Assembly: GCA_963575655.1 (NCBI GenBank)
Contig: CAUYTY010000077.1
Location: 1-50,929, forward strand
Source of the DNA: Gammaproteobacteria bacterium
GTDB taxonomy: Bacteria; Pseudomonadota; Gammaproteobacteria; CAIRSR01
Reading direction: 5' to 3'
DNA: 50,929 nucleotides
The notes beneath the pieces are model-generated. The model worked only from the letters and a program-made list of their open reading frames with translations. It was not told where the DNA came from and did not search any database. The translations under genes were made by a program, and so were the position numbers. This document shows, one piece after another, positions 18,728 to 32,351 of the stretch; the first letter of the stretch is position 1, and each line of letters begins with the position of its first letter.

Positions 18728-20073
18728 TGGCCACACTTAACGCAAATCCCGGTCTGGGGTTAGGAAAATTCACCGAGCTCAAGCAGCGTCTCCTTTTTCT
18801 CCTTGGGGCCTTGGTGGTGTTTCGGATCGGGGCTCATGTCCCGGTACCTGGTATCGACCCCCAGGCGTTGGCGGATCTGTTTCGGGCTCAGAAAGGTACC
18901 ATCCTGGACATGTTCAACATGTTTTCAGGTGGGGCGTTGCGACGCCTGACGGTGTTTGCCTTGGGGATTATGCCCTATATCTCAGCCTCCATTATTTTGC
19001 AGTTGCTCACGATTGTGCATCCAAAGTTAGAGCAGCTCAAAAAGGAAGGCGAATCTGGTCGGCGTAAGATTACTCAGTACACCCGTTATGGAACGGTTAT
19101 TCTCGCGAGCGTCCAGGCATTGGGCGTGGCGATTGCCCTGGAGGCCCAAGTCGCTGGGGGCTATTCCGTGGTGATCGAGCCGGGTTGGGGATTCCGTTTT
19201 ATTGCAACGATCTCTCTGGTGACCGGTACGCTGTTCCTGATGTGGTTGGGTGAGCAGGTCACTGAGCGTGGAATTGGTAACGGTATCTCCATGATCATTT
19301 TCGCGGGTATCGTGGCTGGTCTACCGGCAGCGATTGGTGGTACCTTGGAATTGGCTCGTACCGGTGAAATGCATGCTTTGTTGGTGTTGTTCTTGCTCGC
19401 TATTGCAGTAGCCGTGACCGCTTTTGTGGTCTTCGTAGAGCGAGGCCAGCGGCGTATTACCGTTAATTACGCCAAACGTCAGCAGGGGCGACGGATGTAT
19501 GCTGGTCAGACTAGTCATCTACCGCTCAAACTTAACATGGCTGGAGTTATTCCTCCGATTTTCGCCTCTTCGATTATTTTATTCCCTGCTACCCTGGGGA
19601 GCTGGTTTGGTCAGGCGGAAGGGATGGAATGGCTTCACGAAATTACCTCTACCTTGGCGCCAGGGCAGCCGATCTATGTATTGACCTATGCCCTTGCTAT
19701 TGTCTTTTTCTGTTTCTTCTATACGGCTTTGGTGTTTGATCCCAAAGAGACCGCAGAGAATCTGAAGAAGTCGGGGGCGTTTATTCCGGGATTTAGGCCG
19801 GGTGACCAGACGGCACGTTACATCGATCAAGTGATGTCGCGTCTAACGATGGCGGGTGCTGTTTATATTACGGCGGTGTGTCTGTTACCTGAGTTTTTGA
19901 TTCTAAACTGGAATGTTCCGTTCTATTTTGGCGGTACTTCGTTGTTGATCATCGTGGTGGTGGTAATGGACTTCATGGCGCAGGTTCAGGCCCATATTAT
20001 GTCTCACCAGTACGAGGGATTGTTGAAGAAGAACCTGAAGGGTGGCGGTGGCCGGTCGGGACTGCTCCGTTGA
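18727..20073 (+). CDS. secY: preprotein translocase subunit SecY
   Basis: The 448-residue polytopic channel subunit of the Sec translocon has ten predicted transmembrane helices. It begins [20 protein letters not shown]. Visible features are the plug region ([17 protein letters not shown]), [17 protein letters not shown] and [19 protein letters not shown], then the cytoplasmic SecA/ribosome-binding loops around [18 protein letters not shown] and FKPGFRPG-like (here [16 protein letters not shown]). ATG 18727 overlaps the rplO stop by one base. A TTG three bases earlier is less likely. Confidence 0.98.
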   Translation: MATLNANPGLGLGKFTELKQRLLFLLGALVVFRIGAHVPVPGIDPQALADLFRAQKGTILDMFNMFSGGALRRLTVFALGIMPYISASIILQLLTIVHPKLEQLKKEGESGRRKITQYTRYGTVILASVQALGVAIALEAQVAGGYSVVIEPGWGFRFIATISLVTGTLFLMWLGEQVTERGIGNGISMIIFAGIVAGLPAAIGGTLELARTGEMHALLVLFLLAIAVAVTAFVVFVERGQRRITVNYAKRQQGRRMYAGQTSHLPLKLNMAGVIPPIFASSIILFPATLGSWFGQAEGMEWLHEITSTLAPGQPIYVLTYALAIVFFCFFYTALVFDPKETAENLKKSGAFIPGFRPGDQTARYIDQVMSRLTMAGAVYITAVCLLPEFLILNWNVPFYFGGTSLLIIVVVVMDFMAQVQAHIMSHQYEGLLKKNLKGGGGRSGLLR

Positions 20074-20096
20074 AATAGAACCTAGGGGAAATATCG

Positions 20097-20210
20097 ATGA
20101 AGGTGCGTGCTTCCGTTAAAAAAATGTGTCGCGAGTGTAAGATCATTCGGCGCAAGGGGGTAGTGCGGGTAATCTGCACTGACGCCCGACACAAGCAACG
20201 TCAGGGTTGA
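20097..20210 (+). CDS. rpmJ: 50S ribosomal protein L36 (zinc-binding type)
   Basis: A 37-residue protein, [19 protein letters not shown] followed by [18 protein letters not shown]. Cys11, Cys14, Cys27 and His32 form the zinc ribbon of the C+ class. AGGGGA lies ten bases upstream of ATG 20097. Its position between secY and rpsM is the standard one. Confidence 0.97.
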   Translation: MKVRASVKKMCRECKIIRRKGVVRVICTDARHKQRQG

Positions 20211-20396
20211 GTAGCCCTGCTTGGTGATTTTCGGATGGGTCGTGAGCGAGAATTTCGCGATTTTCGTTTGCGACCAGGAAGAGATACCGGCATGAGAGTA
20301 GCGATTTAACAAGAGACCGGAGGGGTGCCTTGCGGTCTCCCTCTGTGCCATTTAGAATTTCCAGTTTGCTGAGTAACGGTCCCAGGAGAGAAGTGG
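20211..20396 (+). promoter_or_regulatory. rpmJ-rpsM leader with hairpin (possible S4 target)
   Basis: In this 186-base spacer GAGACCG (20313-20319) pairs with CGGTCTC (20333-20339) across 13 bases. In enterics the alpha operon starts here, and S4 represses translation by binding a pseudoknot around the rpsM start. The position fits, but the fold was not demonstrated. No T-run follows the hairpin. Confidence 0.35.
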
Positions 20397-20753
20397 ATGG
20401 CCCGTATTGCTGGTATCAACATTCCGGCCCAGAAACATACCGTGATTGGCCTCCAGGCCATCTATGGCATTGGAGCGAGCCACGCCCGGGCAATCTGTGC
20501 CGCCACGGGGGTGGCCCCGGCGCGCAAGGTTCGCGATCTAAGCGAGGCTGAGGTCGATGCCCTGCGGGCTGAAGTAAGCAAGTACACTGTCGAGGGGGAC
20601 CTCCGGCGCGAGATATCGATGAGCATCAAACGACTCATGGACCTCGGCTGTTATCGCGGTCTACGTCACCGTCGAGGGTTACCGGTACGCGGCCAGCGTA
20701 CCCGTACCAACGCCCGTACCCGTAAGGGACCCCGTAAGCCCATCAAGAAGTAA
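20397..20753 (+). CDS. rpsM: 30S ribosomal protein S13
   Basis: A 118-residue head protein that contacts the P-site tRNA and 50S bridges. It begins [20 protein letters not shown] and contains [13 protein letters not shown], the basic [20 protein letters not shown] and the terminal [21 protein letters not shown] lies directly upstream of ATG 20397. Confidence 0.98.
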   Translation: MARIAGINIPAQKHTVIGLQAIYGIGASHARAICAATGVAPARKVRDLSEAEVDALRAEVSKYTVEGDLRREISMSIKRLMDLGCYRGLRHRRGLPVRGQRTRTNARTRKGPRKPIKK

Positions 20754-20776
20754 GGCCCCGGCCTGACAGGAAAACT

Positions 20777-21166
20777 ATGGCTAAAGCAGTCAGCCGCGTC
20801 CGCAAGCGCGTCAAAAAGAATGTTGTAGATGGTGTGGCCCACGTCCACGCCTCTTTCAACAACACCATCATCACTATCACCGATCGTCAGGGAAATACCT
20901 TGGCGTGGGCTACCTCTGGCGGGAGCGGTTTTCGTGGCTCGCGTAAGAGTACGCCCTTTGCCGCGCAGGTTGCGGCCGAGAAGGTAGGTTCAGTGGTGAA
21001 GGAATTCGGAATGAAGAATGTCGAGGTCCGGGTTAAAGGTCCCGGCCCGGGGCGAGAGTCTGCTGTGCGCGCCCTGAATGCGGGTGGCTTTAAGGTAACC
21101 AGCATCAGCGACGTAACTCCCATCCCCCATAATGGCTGTCGCCCTCCCAAGAAGCGGCGCGTCTGA
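20777..21166 (+). CDS. rpsK: 30S ribosomal protein S11
   Basis: A 129-residue platform protein beginning [20 protein letters not shown]. Family segments are [37 protein letters not shown] and [18 protein letters not shown], then [20 protein letters not shown]. The spacing to rpsD is 15 bases. Confidence 0.98.
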   Translation: MAKAVSRVRKRVKKNVVDGVAHVHASFNNTIITITDRQGNTLAWATSGGSGFRGSRKSTPFAAQVAAEKVGSVVKEFGMKNVEVRVKGPGPGRESAVRALNAGGFKVTSISDVTPIPHNGCRPPKKRRV

Positions 21167-21181
21167 GGCTGGAGGCTTCCT

Positions 21182-21808
21182 GTGGCAAAATACATCGGCT
21201 CTAAATGTCGTCAGTGTCGCCGTGAGGGAGAGAAACTCTTCCTCAAGGGCGAGAAGTGTTTTACCGCGAAGTGCGCGGTGGATCTACGTCCATTTCCTCC
21301 TGGTCAGCATGGTCAGCGCCGTACGCGGCTCTCTGATTATGCCGGGCAGTTGCGTGAGAAACAGAAGATTCGTCGTATCTACGGTGTCCTGGAGCGGCAG
21401 TTCCGCCTTTATTATGAAGAGGCTGACCGCATGAAGGGTTCCACCGGTGAGAACCTGCTCAAGGCGCTAGAATCGCGGTTGGATAGCGTGGTGCACCACA
21501 TGGGCTTTGGCGCTTCGCGCTCCGAGGCCCGTCAGTTGGTACGCCATAACACGATTACGGTCAATGGTAAGCGGGTCAATATTCCCTCTTATCAGGTGCG
21601 TCCTAACGACGTGGTTGCCGTGGTGGACAAAGGCAGGGAGCAACTGCGCATTAAGGCAGCGTTGGAGGCGGCGAATCAGCGTGGCGTTCCCGCGTGGTTA
21701 GAGGTGGATGCCACGAAGATGCAGGGTATCTTCAAGAGCCTGCCGGAACGTAGCGATCTGCCCGCCACCATCAGCGAGCAGATGGTCGTTGAGTTGTATT
21801 CCAAGTAA
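21182..21808 (+). CDS. rpsD: 30S ribosomal protein S4, zinc-type (four-Cys) form
   Basis: A 208-residue primary assembly protein, translated from GTG 21182 with GGAGG upstream. The N-terminus [20 protein letters not shown] carries Cys9 and Cys12, and [10 protein letters not shown] carries Cys26 and Cys31, at the same positions as the zinc-binding Thermus S4. Most gammaproteobacterial S4 proteins lack these cysteines. The remaining body is canonical: [20 protein letters not shown] and the S4 RNA-binding domain [21 protein letters not shown]4 also serves as alpha-operon repressor in enterics. Confidence 0.97.
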   Translation: MAKYIGSKCRQCRREGEKLFLKGEKCFTAKCAVDLRPFPPGQHGQRRTRLSDYAGQLREKQKIRRIYGVLERQFRLYYEEADRMKGSTGENLLKALESRLDSVVHHMGFGASRSEARQLVRHNTITVNGKRVNIPSYQVRPNDVVAVVDKGREQLRIKAALEAANQRGVPAWLEVDATKMQGIFKSLPERSDLPATISEQMVVELYSK

Positions 21809-21823
21809 GCAGCGGGACCCCCA

Positions 21824-22834
21824 ATGCAGAGCGCAGTGCCGGACCTTCTTAAACCTCGTTTGGTCGATGTCCAGGTCGTTAGCCCGTTTCGGGCGCGAGT
21901 GACGGTCGAGCCTCTTGAACGTGGTTTCGGCCACACCCTAGGCAATGCCTTGCGGCGGATCCTGCTCTCCGCCATTCCTGGGGCGGCGGTGGTCGAGGCC
22001 GAGATTGACGGGGTACTCCATGAGTACACCACCAAAGAGGGTGTTCAGGAAGATGTCATTGACATCTTGCTCAATCTCAAGGGATTGGCCATCCGTATGG
22101 TGGGTAGTCGGCCTGAGTCGTACATGACCCTGGCTAAAAAAGGCCCTGGACAGGTATTAGCGCGGGACCTTCAATTGGAGCCAGACCTCGAGATCTTCAA
22201 TCCCAATCACCTCATCGCCAATCTTACCAAGGAAGGTGAGTTGAATATGCGGCTTAAGGTGCAACGGGGGCGGGGTTATCAGCCGGCCTTGGTGCGTCAG
22301 GTGGGAGATGAAGAGAGTCGTCCTATCGACAAACTACTGCTTGATGCCTCTTTCAGCCCAATTCGGCGGGTTACCTATAACGTCGAGAGTGCCCGCGTTG
22401 AGCAGCGGACCAATCTGGACCGATTGGTTATCGATCTGGAGACCAATGGCACGGTAGACCCCGAAGAGACTATTCGGATCGCCGCGACTATCCTTCAAGA
22501 CCAGCTTGCCGTATTCGTGGAACTCCAAGGCAAGGAAGAGTCCATGAATCAGAATCGGGGGTTGGATTTCGACCCGCTTCTGCTGCGCCCGGTGGATGAT
22601 CTGGAACTTACCGTGCGCTCGGCGAATTGCCTGAAAGCTGAAAGCATCTATCTCATCGGTGATCTGATCCAGCGCACCGAAGTCGAGCTGCTCAAGACTC
22701 CTAACCTGGGCAAAAAGTCGCTCACCGAGATTAAAGATGTGTTGGCCTCGCGTGGCTTGTCGCTTGGGATGAAATTAGAAAACTGGCCCCAGCCCGGGTT
22801 GCGTAATAACGTCGAAGAAAAAGCGCCGATATAA
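21824..22834 (+). CDS. rpoA: RNA polymerase alpha subunit
   Basis: The 336-residue subunit that nucleates core RNA polymerase. The N-terminal dimerisation domain shows [20 protein letters not shown] and the Arg-containing [11 protein letters not shown] segment. The C-terminal domain contacting UP elements and activators has [39 protein letters not shown] and the terminal LENWPQPGL. Length differs from E. coli (329) only by the short ends. It is followed by an exceptional 272-base gap before rplQ. Confidence 0.98.
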   Translation: MQSAVPDLLKPRLVDVQVVSPFRARVTVEPLERGFGHTLGNALRRILLSAIPGAAVVEAEIDGVLHEYTTKEGVQEDVIDILLNLKGLAIRMVGSRPESYMTLAKKGPGQVLARDLQLEPDLEIFNPNHLIANLTKEGELNMRLKVQRGRGYQPALVRQVGDEESRPIDKLLLDASFSPIRRVTYNVESARVEQRTNLDRLVIDLETNGTVDPEETIRIAATILQDQLAVFVELQGKEESMNQNRGLDFDPLLLRPVDDLELTVRSANCLKAESIYLIGDLIQRTEVELLKTPNLGKKSLTEIKDVLASRGLSLGMKLENWPQPGLRNNVEEKAPI

Positions 22835-23106
22835 CTACGGGTAACTGTTGAAACTCCTCTCTTGTTAGTCTTTGGGCGTAATAATAGAGAACCAGAAGAT
22901 TTATGGTTAGCCTCAAAGATGAGTCGGATTCCATCTAACATTTCTGTAAACGCATCGAAGATTGCTTTTCTATAAGAGATGCATGCGGATTGTTGATAAC
23001 CTCCGATTATTGAGTAAGGCTTGAGAGGAAAACGGTTACGACTTCGCGCAGCGTGTGCAAGAGTGTGCGCTGTGTATTCGAGAAAGTAAGCTCCAAGGTA
23101 CCGACC
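22835..23106 (+). other. 272-base rpoA-rplQ spacer
   Basis: In E. coli this gap is only a few tens of bases. Here it holds no convincing ORF, no clear sigma70 promoter and no strong hairpin. The only translation signal seen is AAGG at about 23096 before the rplQ ATG. rplQ may depend on read-through or on a promoter not recognised here. Confidence 0.5.
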
Positions 23107-23493
23107 ATGCGTCATTGCAACAGCGGGCGGCAACTCAGTCGCAACGCTAGCCACCGTCACGCCATGTTCAAAAACATGGCCGGCTCCCTGTTCCAGAATG
23201 AGATCATTCGCACCACCTTGCCTAAGGCAAAAGAGTTGCGCAGGGTTGCTGAACCCCTGATTACCCTGGCCAAGGTTGATTCCCTTGCCCATCGTCGATT
23301 AGCTTTTGATCGCCTTCGGGATCGAAAGACGGTCACCAAGCTTTTTAATGAGCTAGGGCCACGTTACCGGAATCGTCCGGGTGGCTATCTGCGTATCCTT
23401 AAAGTCGGTTTTCGTCCTGGTGACGCCGCCACTATGGCAATCGTCGAACTGGTGGACCGACCCAATTCAAGTCTGGGAGATGTCTCTGCCTAA
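23107..23493 (+). CDS. rplQ: 50S ribosomal protein L17
   Basis: A 128-residue protein located near the exit tunnel. ATG 23107 gives the canonical [20 protein letters not shown]. An in-frame upstream codon at 23053 would add 18 unrelated residues. Core segments are [20 protein letters not shown] and [20 protein letters not shown]. It is the last gene of the ribosomal cluster, followed by a 12-bp inverted repeat. Confidence 0.97.
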   Translation: MRHCNSGRQLSRNASHRHAMFKNMAGSLFQNEIIRTTLPKAKELRRVAEPLITLAKVDSLAHRRLAFDRLRDRKTVTKLFNELGPRYRNRPGGYLRILKVGFRPGDAATMAIVELVDRPNSSLGDVSA

Positions 23494-23596
23494 CTGGTAG
23501 TGGCTGGTTGCTGGTCTGCGCATTGGTTAGAAGACGTGGTGGATTCGCGGTTATCCTTGGGTCTTGTAACCAATGCGGGTGTTCATGGGTTGGTGG

Positions 23597-23630
23597 TTTC
23601 GTTCCCTGGTCGCAATCGCAGGGAACGAAA
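23597..23630 (+). terminator. 12-bp perfect hairpin after rplQ
   Basis: TTTCGTTCCCTG (23597-23608) pairs perfectly with CAGGGAACGAAA (23619-23630) across a 10-base loop. It sits between rplQ and the convergent aldolase gene, about 100 bases from the rplQ stop. There is no following T-run, so it may be a Rho-dependent end stabiliser or a REP-like palindrome rather than a classical terminator. Confidence 0.55.
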
Positions 23631-23692
23631 TAGTCGGTGGAGAAGGGTAAAGGGAGTTTGCTCGTCGTTCCTCGCGCAATAGCACAACCGTG

Positions 23693-24742
23693 CTATGCCA
23701 CAGTCACTTCCTTTGCCGCATAGACGTCTTGAATTGCATTGAGCAGCGCTACGCCTTCCTTCATGGGTTTTTGGAATGCCTTACGCCCGGAGATGAGCCC
23801 CATCCCACCCGCACGCTTGTTGATAACTGCGGTGCGTACTGCTTGATGGAGATCGTCTTTCCCAGATTCCCCACCAGAGTTGATCATCCCAACGCGTCCC
23901 ATATAGCAGTTGGCTACTTGATAGCGTACTAAGTCGATGGGGTGGTCGGTGGTGAGTCTGCTATAGACCTTGGCGTTGGTCTTGCCGAATTTGATAGCGT
24001 TGTAACCGCCGTTATTTTCCGCCATTTTCTGTTTGACGATATCGGCATTGATGGTCGCTGCCAGATGATTGGCCTGTCCAGTCAAGTCGGCGGCAACGTG
24101 ATAGTCCTTATCGCCAACCTTGAAGGCCGGATTGCGCAGATACGCCCAGAGAACGGTGGCCATGCCAAGTTCGTGTGCGCGTTCAAACGCATCAGAGACC
24201 TCTTGGATCTGACGGCGTGAATTTTCTGAGCCGTAGAATATCGTTGCACCCACGGCTACTGCGCCCAGATCAAATGCCTGTTCTACCGTAGCAAATAGCG
24301 TTTGGTCGAATATATTAGGATGGGTGAGTAACTCGTTGTGATTAATTTTCACAATGAAGGGAATTTTATGTGCGTAGCGGCGTGCCACCGAAGACAATAC
24401 CCCGAGGGTCGATGCCACACCGTTACAACCACCCTCAATAGCAAGTTTTAGAATATTGTCGGGGTCGAAGTAGATTGGATTCGGCGCAAAGGATGCCCCA
24501 CCGGAGTGCTCAACACCTTGGTCTACGGGGAGCAGCGAGAGATAACCGGTATTTGCCAGTCGTCCGCTGCCATACAGTGCCTGTAGGCTCCGCAATACGC
24601 TAGGTTTGAGATTCTTTGTCACCACCACGCGATCTATGTAGTCCGGTCCCGGTAGCTGCAACGTATCCTTAGGGATTCCTTCGCAGTGATGTGCCAGTAA
24701 ATACTCCGCTTCACCTGCCAATAACTGAGTAACGTCGGTCAT
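23693..24742 (-). CDS. fbaB: class I fructose-bisphosphate aldolase (FbaB/DhnA type)
   Basis: A 349-residue Schiff-base aldolase interconverting fructose 1,6-bisphosphate with glyceraldehyde-3-phosphate and dihydroxyacetone phosphate. ATG 24742 ([16 protein letters not shown]) is preceded by GAGGAG, and a longer ORF start at 24856 has no support. Lys237 in [12 protein letters not shown] aligns with the Schiff-base lysine of E. coli FbaB. Other blocks are [20 protein letters not shown] and [13 protein letters not shown]. It is last in the minus-strand run ubiC-ubiA-acyltransferase-fbaB, 130 bases after the acyltransferase. Shared transcription is uncertain. Confidence 0.93.
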   Translation of the reverse strand: MTDVTQLLAGEAEYLLAHHCEGIPKDTLQLPGPDYIDRVVVTKNLKPSVLRSLQALYGSGRLANTGYLSLLPVDQGVEHSGGASFAPNPIYFDPDNILKLAIEGGCNGVASTLGVLSSVARRYAHKIPFIVKINHNELLTHPNIFDQTLFATVEQAFDLGAVAVGATIFYGSENSRRQIQEVSDAFERAHELGMATVLWAYLRNPAFKVGDKDYHVAADLTGQANHLAATINADIVKQKMAENNGGYNAIKFGKTNAKVYSRLTTDHPIDLVRYQVANCYMGRVGMINSGGESGKDDLHQAVRTAVINKRAGGMGLISGRKAFQKPMKEGVALLNAIQDVYAAKEVTVA

Positions 24743-24872
24743 GGTGTTCTCCTCTCGGTTGGGGATCTCGGAAATATACTCCTGATTCCAGTTCACTTCC
24801 ACTAGGAAAATATGTATCAGATATCCGACAGGAATAATCAGAAAAACCGAGATCAAAGAATTGGTTGGTGGT

Positions 24873-25754
24873 TCAATATAGTTCTACCTCTCCTTCAGGG
24901 CGGACCCTGAATCGTTTGTAGCCCCATTGGTATTGCGCTGGATGGCGACGAATACAATTCTCTACCCCCGCATTGAGGTGAGTGCAGCCTTGCACTATGT
25001 CGGGGTCACTGATCTCTGGATCACCAGGGATAAAGTGAATATGAAATCCTTCCCCACGCGGGAGACGTTCTGCATAGATGAAATACACCGGTACCCGGTC
25101 TTTTGCAGCCAATCGTGGTAATAGAACCATGGTATTGGTTGTAACATTGAAGAATGGTGCGAATACGCCCATTCCTCGGCCGGGGTTATGATCCGGAAGG
25201 ATAACGGCCACCTCACCTCTTGCTAGGGTTTGATAAAGGGATTTTATTCCTTTTTTGTCAGTAGCGGCGAGCCGTGCACCATTCCGGCTACGGACGGCAT
25301 GTACCCGTTCCCCTAGACCAATTAAACGCAACGGGCGATAGAGTATGGTGATGGGATAATGCGCGGAGAGATAGATACCGGCCATTTCCCAGCCTCCCAG
25401 ATGAGGTCCAGCCAAAATTATCCCGCGACCTTGATTAAAGTCTGCCCGAAAGGCCTCTTCACCACTCACCCCTTTAACCAATCCCAATATCCGTTGTGCG
25501 TCCCATAACCACAGCGGCCCGATCTCGGTAATGCTCTTACCGATCTCAATCAGGGTACGGCGTATCAAATGCCGACGTTCAACCTCTCCCATCTCTGGGA
25601 AACAGAGACGCAGGTTGATCTCGACGATGCGTCGAGTCTTATTTGGAAATAGGCTCACCATCCCTCCAAACACCGCGCCGATACCCTGAGCAGTGCGCAA
25701 GGGCAAAACCGAAAAGAATTGCACCAGCCCCCAAATCAATTGCTCACGCATCAT
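24873..25754 (-). CDS. lipid A biosynthesis (LpxL/HtrB-like) acyltransferase
   Basis: A 293-residue member of the lysophospholipid acyltransferase superfamily that acylates lipid A at the inner membrane. The start chosen is ATG 25754, preceded by GGGAGAG. An upstream TTG at 25775 lies within that site. The catalytic HxxxxE motif is GPHLGGWE (His and Glu). Further blocks are [26 protein letters not shown] and the terminal [13 protein letters not shown]. An N-terminal hydrophobic anchor ([13 protein letters not shown]) is visible. The exact acyl position (LpxL versus LpxM-like) cannot be decided. ubiA lies 109 bases upstream. Confidence 0.85.
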   Translation of the reverse strand: MMREQLIWGLVQFFSVLPLRTAQGIGAVFGGMVSLFPNKTRRIVEINLRLCFPEMGEVERRHLIRRTLIEIGKSITEIGPLWLWDAQRILGLVKGVSGEEAFRADFNQGRGIILAGPHLGGWEMAGIYLSAHYPITILYRPLRLIGLGERVHAVRSRNGARLAATDKKGIKSLYQTLARGEVAVILPDHNPGRGMGVFAPFFNVTTNTMVLLPRLAAKDRVPVYFIYAERLPRGEGFHIHFIPGDPEISDPDIVQGCTHLNAGVENCIRRHPAQYQWGYKRFRVRPEGEVELY

Positions 25755-25863
25755 TATGTGATTCTCTCCCAGCAATGATCGTAACCAGAAAATAATACTC
25801 AGTGAAAATCGATTATTTGCGGATATTGTTGTCTGTATCTATTTCTTAATCTTGCTCTGGCTC

Positions 25864-26754
25864 TTAGTGTAAATAGTCGAGGACCACCCCCAAAAAAATT
25901 GTTAGACCGAACCAGTGATTATTGAGGAATGCTCGGAAACAACGTGAGGGATCTCGGTCTTTGGCCAACCACTGCTGGTAGATAGCGAAACCGGCTGCCG
26001 TGATTAGGCCAAGAAAATAGATGCTCCCCCGTTCCGATTGGATCCCCGCCTCGACGAGCAAGAGCAGCATCGCCGCGTGGGAGATACCTACCGCCAATCG
26101 ATCATGGCGACCGAAGAGAATGGCAGTGGATTTTATACCAATCTTCAGATCATCCTCGCGGTCGACCATGGCATAAAGGGTGTCGTAGGCCACGGCCCAT
26201 AATACTGTGGCGGTGAATATTGTCCACGCTACCGAAGGCAGCGTACCCGTTTGGGCAGCAAAGGCCATGGGTACCGCCCAGCCGAAGGCGACTCCTAGAT
26301 AAAATTGAGGCAGGTGGGTATAACGTTTCGTGAAGGGATAACTCGCCGCAAGTAATCCTCCAACTACGGAAAGTTTGATAGTAAGAAGATTCATGAGCAG
26401 CACCAATCCAAAAGAGATCAGCGCCAGCACTATAAACACCCCCACCGCCTCGGTAGAACTTACCTTACCCGTCGCTATTGGGCGTTCCTGGGTACGACGC
26501 ACGAAGGGGTCGAAATTGCGGTCGGCGTAGTCATTGATGGCGCAACCGGCGGCGCGCATTAATGCAGTGCCCGCGACGAACACTACCACCACCAAAGGGG
26601 TGGGGTGACCCTGACCTGCAATCCACAAGGCCCACAGAGTTGGCCACAACAACAGAAAAATACCAATGGGGCGGTGGAAACGGGTGAGAATCCAGTATTG
26701 ATGCAGACGATCCAGCACCAAATACATTATGGCAGTACGAGAAGTCTCAGGCAT
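25864..26754 (-). CDS. ubiA: 4-hydroxybenzoate octaprenyltransferase
   Basis: A 296-residue integral-membrane prenyltransferase that attaches the polyprenyl chain to 4-hydroxybenzoate in ubiquinone synthesis. Both Asp-rich Mg-diphosphate motifs are visible: NDYADRNFD (about residues 73-81) and [22 protein letters not shown] and the [19 protein letters not shown] region are typical. Several hydrophobic helices span the sequence. It is 18 bases downstream of ubiC, which makes its substrate, so the pair forms the usual ubiCA operon in this order. Confidence 0.96.
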   Translation of the reverse strand: MPETSRTAIMYLVLDRLHQYWILTRFHRPIGIFLLLWPTLWALWIAGQGHPTPLVVVVFVAGTALMRAAGCAINDYADRNFDPFVRRTQERPIATGKVSSTEAVGVFIVLALISFGLVLLMNLLTIKLSVVGGLLAASYPFTKRYTHLPQFYLGVAFGWAVPMAFAAQTGTLPSVAWTIFTATVLWAVAYDTLYAMVDREDDLKIGIKSTAILFGRHDRLAVGISHAAMLLLLVEAGIQSERGSIYFLGLITAAGFAIYQQWLAKDRDPSRCFRAFLNNHWFGLTIFLGVVLDYLH

Positions 26755-26772
26755 GTCCGAGAACCAGTAAGA

Positions 26773-27345
26773 TTACCCAAGGGGACCATTCTGGGCGGGT
26801 AAGAAAACCTCTGCCACCAATAGTGGTCGTCCCCCCATCCAAAATAGCGAGCGTCGCCCCCAGAGGAAGGCGGGTGTTACCGCAAGGGAAGAGGTGGCCC
26901 GCTGGTAGAGCCGGTGACGGGGTTGAAGGCTTGCTATTTCTACTCCCCCGCGTATCACAGAGGGGTCGGCAAACAAAACTGCTCCCAGCGGACGATTTCC
27001 CAGGCGTAGCAGACACCGCGCAGGACCGGTCAGGGTTGTAACGGGGATTACCGTGCGTGCGTAGACCCAGGATTGGTCGTTGCATAACAATTGGACCTCT
27101 CGTAACCAGACTCGGCTGTGACGCTCTATACCCAAGGCCAGTGCCTCCCCCGCGTCAGGTCGTCCCCATACCTGGCGCAGTACCCGTACCTGCATCTGCC
27201 CCGGACAGGCCCGCAGTACGCGCCGAGTGAGCGATCCGGTATCGATTAACCACGGCGCGACCTGTCGTGAAGCGTGGGGCCGAAGGAGGGATAGGGTACG
27301 CAGCCAGCGGGGGGTACCGAGAATGTTGTGACGCAGAGAGATCAC
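26773..27345 (-). CDS. ubiC: chorismate lyase
   Basis: A 190-residue enzyme that removes pyruvate from chorismate to give 4-hydroxybenzoate, the first committed step of ubiquinone synthesis. Characteristic parts are PWLIDTGSLTRRVLRAC, WVYARTVIP, GNRPLGAVLF and the C-terminal WGRRSLFWMGGRPLLVAEVF, with the conserved Arg and Glu. The apparent start is GTG 27345, with no good ribosome-binding site, so the N-terminus may be longer or shorter by a few residues. The neighbour ubiA uses its product. Confidence 0.93.
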   Translation of the reverse strand: MISLRHNILGTPRWLRTLSLLRPHASRQVAPWLIDTGSLTRRVLRACPGQMQVRVLRQVWGRPDAGEALALGIERHSRVWLREVQLLCNDQSWVYARTVIPVTTLTGPARCLLRLGNRPLGAVLFADPSVIRGGVEIASLQPRHRLYQRATSSLAVTPAFLWGRRSLFWMGGRPLLVAEVFLPAQNGPLG

Positions 27346-27765
27346 GAGAAGGGCAAGTACAAGGCGATGTGTGGTTCTGGGAGCAACGTACTAAAGCGAG
27401 CAGATGGTACAGGATCCCATCGCCATTGCCAGCAGTGCCAGCAGTGCCAGCAAAAGCTTCGCAAGGGCATTGGCGTTTGTTTGTGTATCAGATAACTCAC
27501 TTTCCTGTTATGGAGAAAGAGAGATGAGAGATGGCATGGATGTGTGGCTAGAATGATGACTAGGGTCATGGTTGCCAGAATCCGGACCCATCAACATTCC
27601 TTTCAGTAAAAATCAATGACTTTCCTACGCTGCCTTGAGACAATCCCTGCGACCACCGCCCTAGTGAATCTCTACTTGATGGATTCTCCTCAGAAAATGG
27701 ATGAAAACGTGGCGCACAGAGGACGGTACGCTCTCACCAACTTTCTGCGTTGAACGACCCGAATT
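27346..27765. other. ubiC-yhcC divergent intergenic region with 9-bp tandem repeat
   Basis: This 420-base region separates divergent genes. GCCAGCAGT is repeated twice (27428-27436, 27437-27445) and followed by the partial GCCAGCAAA. Short ORFs across it are cysteine/tryptophan-rich readings of this repeat and are not convincing. Promoters for both genes should lie here, but none is clear. Confidence 0.5.
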
Positions 27766-28692
27766 ATGAATCTAGCGGACCGTGTCCATACCTTTGGCCA
27801 GGTACTTCTGCGCCGCTACGGTGAACGGGTGCATAAGGTGGCTATCAATGCCGGCCTTACCTGCCCCAATCGTGACGGTAGCAAGGGGCGAGGTGGGTGT
27901 GTCTTCTGCAACAACGCATCGTTTAACCCCAATGCCCGTCGTCCGCCCAGCGTGTCGGAGCAGATTGCCGCTGGGCGAGCTGTCATCCGCCGGCGTACCG
28001 GGGCAAAGCGCTACCTGGCCTATTTTCAGGCCTACACCAATACCTACGCCGAACTTGAAACCCTACGCAGCCTCTACGATGAGGCACTGGCAGAGCCGGA
28101 TGTGGTGGGTCTGTCGGTGGGGACCCGTCCGGATTGTGTCGATCCTGGGGTCATCGAATTGCTGGCGGAGTATCGAGCGCGAGGCAATGAAGTCTGGTTA
28201 GAACTGGGGTTACAGTCGGCCTTTGATACCACTCTGGATCGGGTCAACCGTGGTCATGGCTTCGCTGAGTACCGTACCGCCTTACTCGCGGCTCGATCGG
28301 CGGGATTACCTGTTTGTACCCATTTGATTCTTGGTCTGCCCGGAGAAACCCCTTGGCACTATCGCGTAACCTTGGAACGAGTTCTCGAACTTGGGGTCGA
28401 TGGTCTCAAGCTTCATCCTTTGCACGTGGTTCGTGGAACTCTCCTTGGTCACGAATGGCGTCAAGGTGAATACCAACCCTTGACCCTTTCCGAATATCTA
28501 ACAGCGGTTGCCGATTTGGTGGAGTTGACCCCACCCGAGGTCATATTCCACCGTCTTACCGGTACCGCCGAACCTGAATTGTTGCTCGCGCCTACTTGGT
28601 GCTCCAAGAAATGGGCAGTACTCAATGGCATTACGGCGGAACTCGTGCGACGTGGTACCTACCAAGGTGATCGTTGTAGTGTCTCTCGATAG
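27766..28692 (+). CDS. yhcC: radical SAM protein, YhcC/TIGR01212 family
   Basis: A 308-residue radical S-adenosylmethionine protein. The iron-sulfur cluster cysteines are Cys33, Cys45 and Cys48 in LTCPNRDGSKGRGGCVFC, the unusual CX11CX2C spacing of this family. Other blocks are YFQAYTNTYAELETLR, GTRPDCV, WLELGLQSAFD and THLILGLPGET, then KLHPLHVVRGT. The substrate of this family is not firmly established, though it is distantly related to Elp3-type radical SAM domains. It converges with icd on a shared terminator. Confidence 0.92.
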   Translation: MNLADRVHTFGQVLLRRYGERVHKVAINAGLTCPNRDGSKGRGGCVFCNNASFNPNARRPPSVSEQIAAGRAVIRRRTGAKRYLAYFQAYTNTYAELETLRSLYDEALAEPDVVGLSVGTRPDCVDPGVIELLAEYRARGNEVWLELGLQSAFDTTLDRVNRGHGFAEYRTALLAARSAGLPVCTHLILGLPGETPWHYRVTLERVLELGVDGLKLHPLHVVRGTLLGHEWRQGEYQPLTLSEYLTAVADLVELTPPEVIFHRLTGTAEPELLLAPTWCSKKWAVLNGITAELVRRGTYQGDRCSVSR

Positions 28693-28732
28693 GAACTCAC
28701 CAATGACGCATCATTGTGTGTCTTGGTTAAAA

Positions 28733-28765
28733 AAACGGGCGTCCCGTTTACCGAGACGCCCGTTT
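28733..28765. terminator. bidirectional intrinsic terminator between yhcC and icd
   Basis: AAACGGGCGTC (28733-28743) pairs with GACGCCCGTTT (28755-28765) across 11 bases. It is flanked by an A-run on the left and TTTATT on the right, so it can terminate both converging transcripts. It lies 41 bases after the yhcC stop and 26 after the icd stop. Confidence 0.85.
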
Positions 28766-28790
28766 ATTCAGAGGAGAAACGCGAATTGAG

Positions 28791-32351
<3,561 letters not shown>

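Noticed and set aside
27342-27569. Minus-strand ORF upstream of ubiC
   Set aside because: Its WHC-type repeats are only the translation of the 9-bp tandem repeat.
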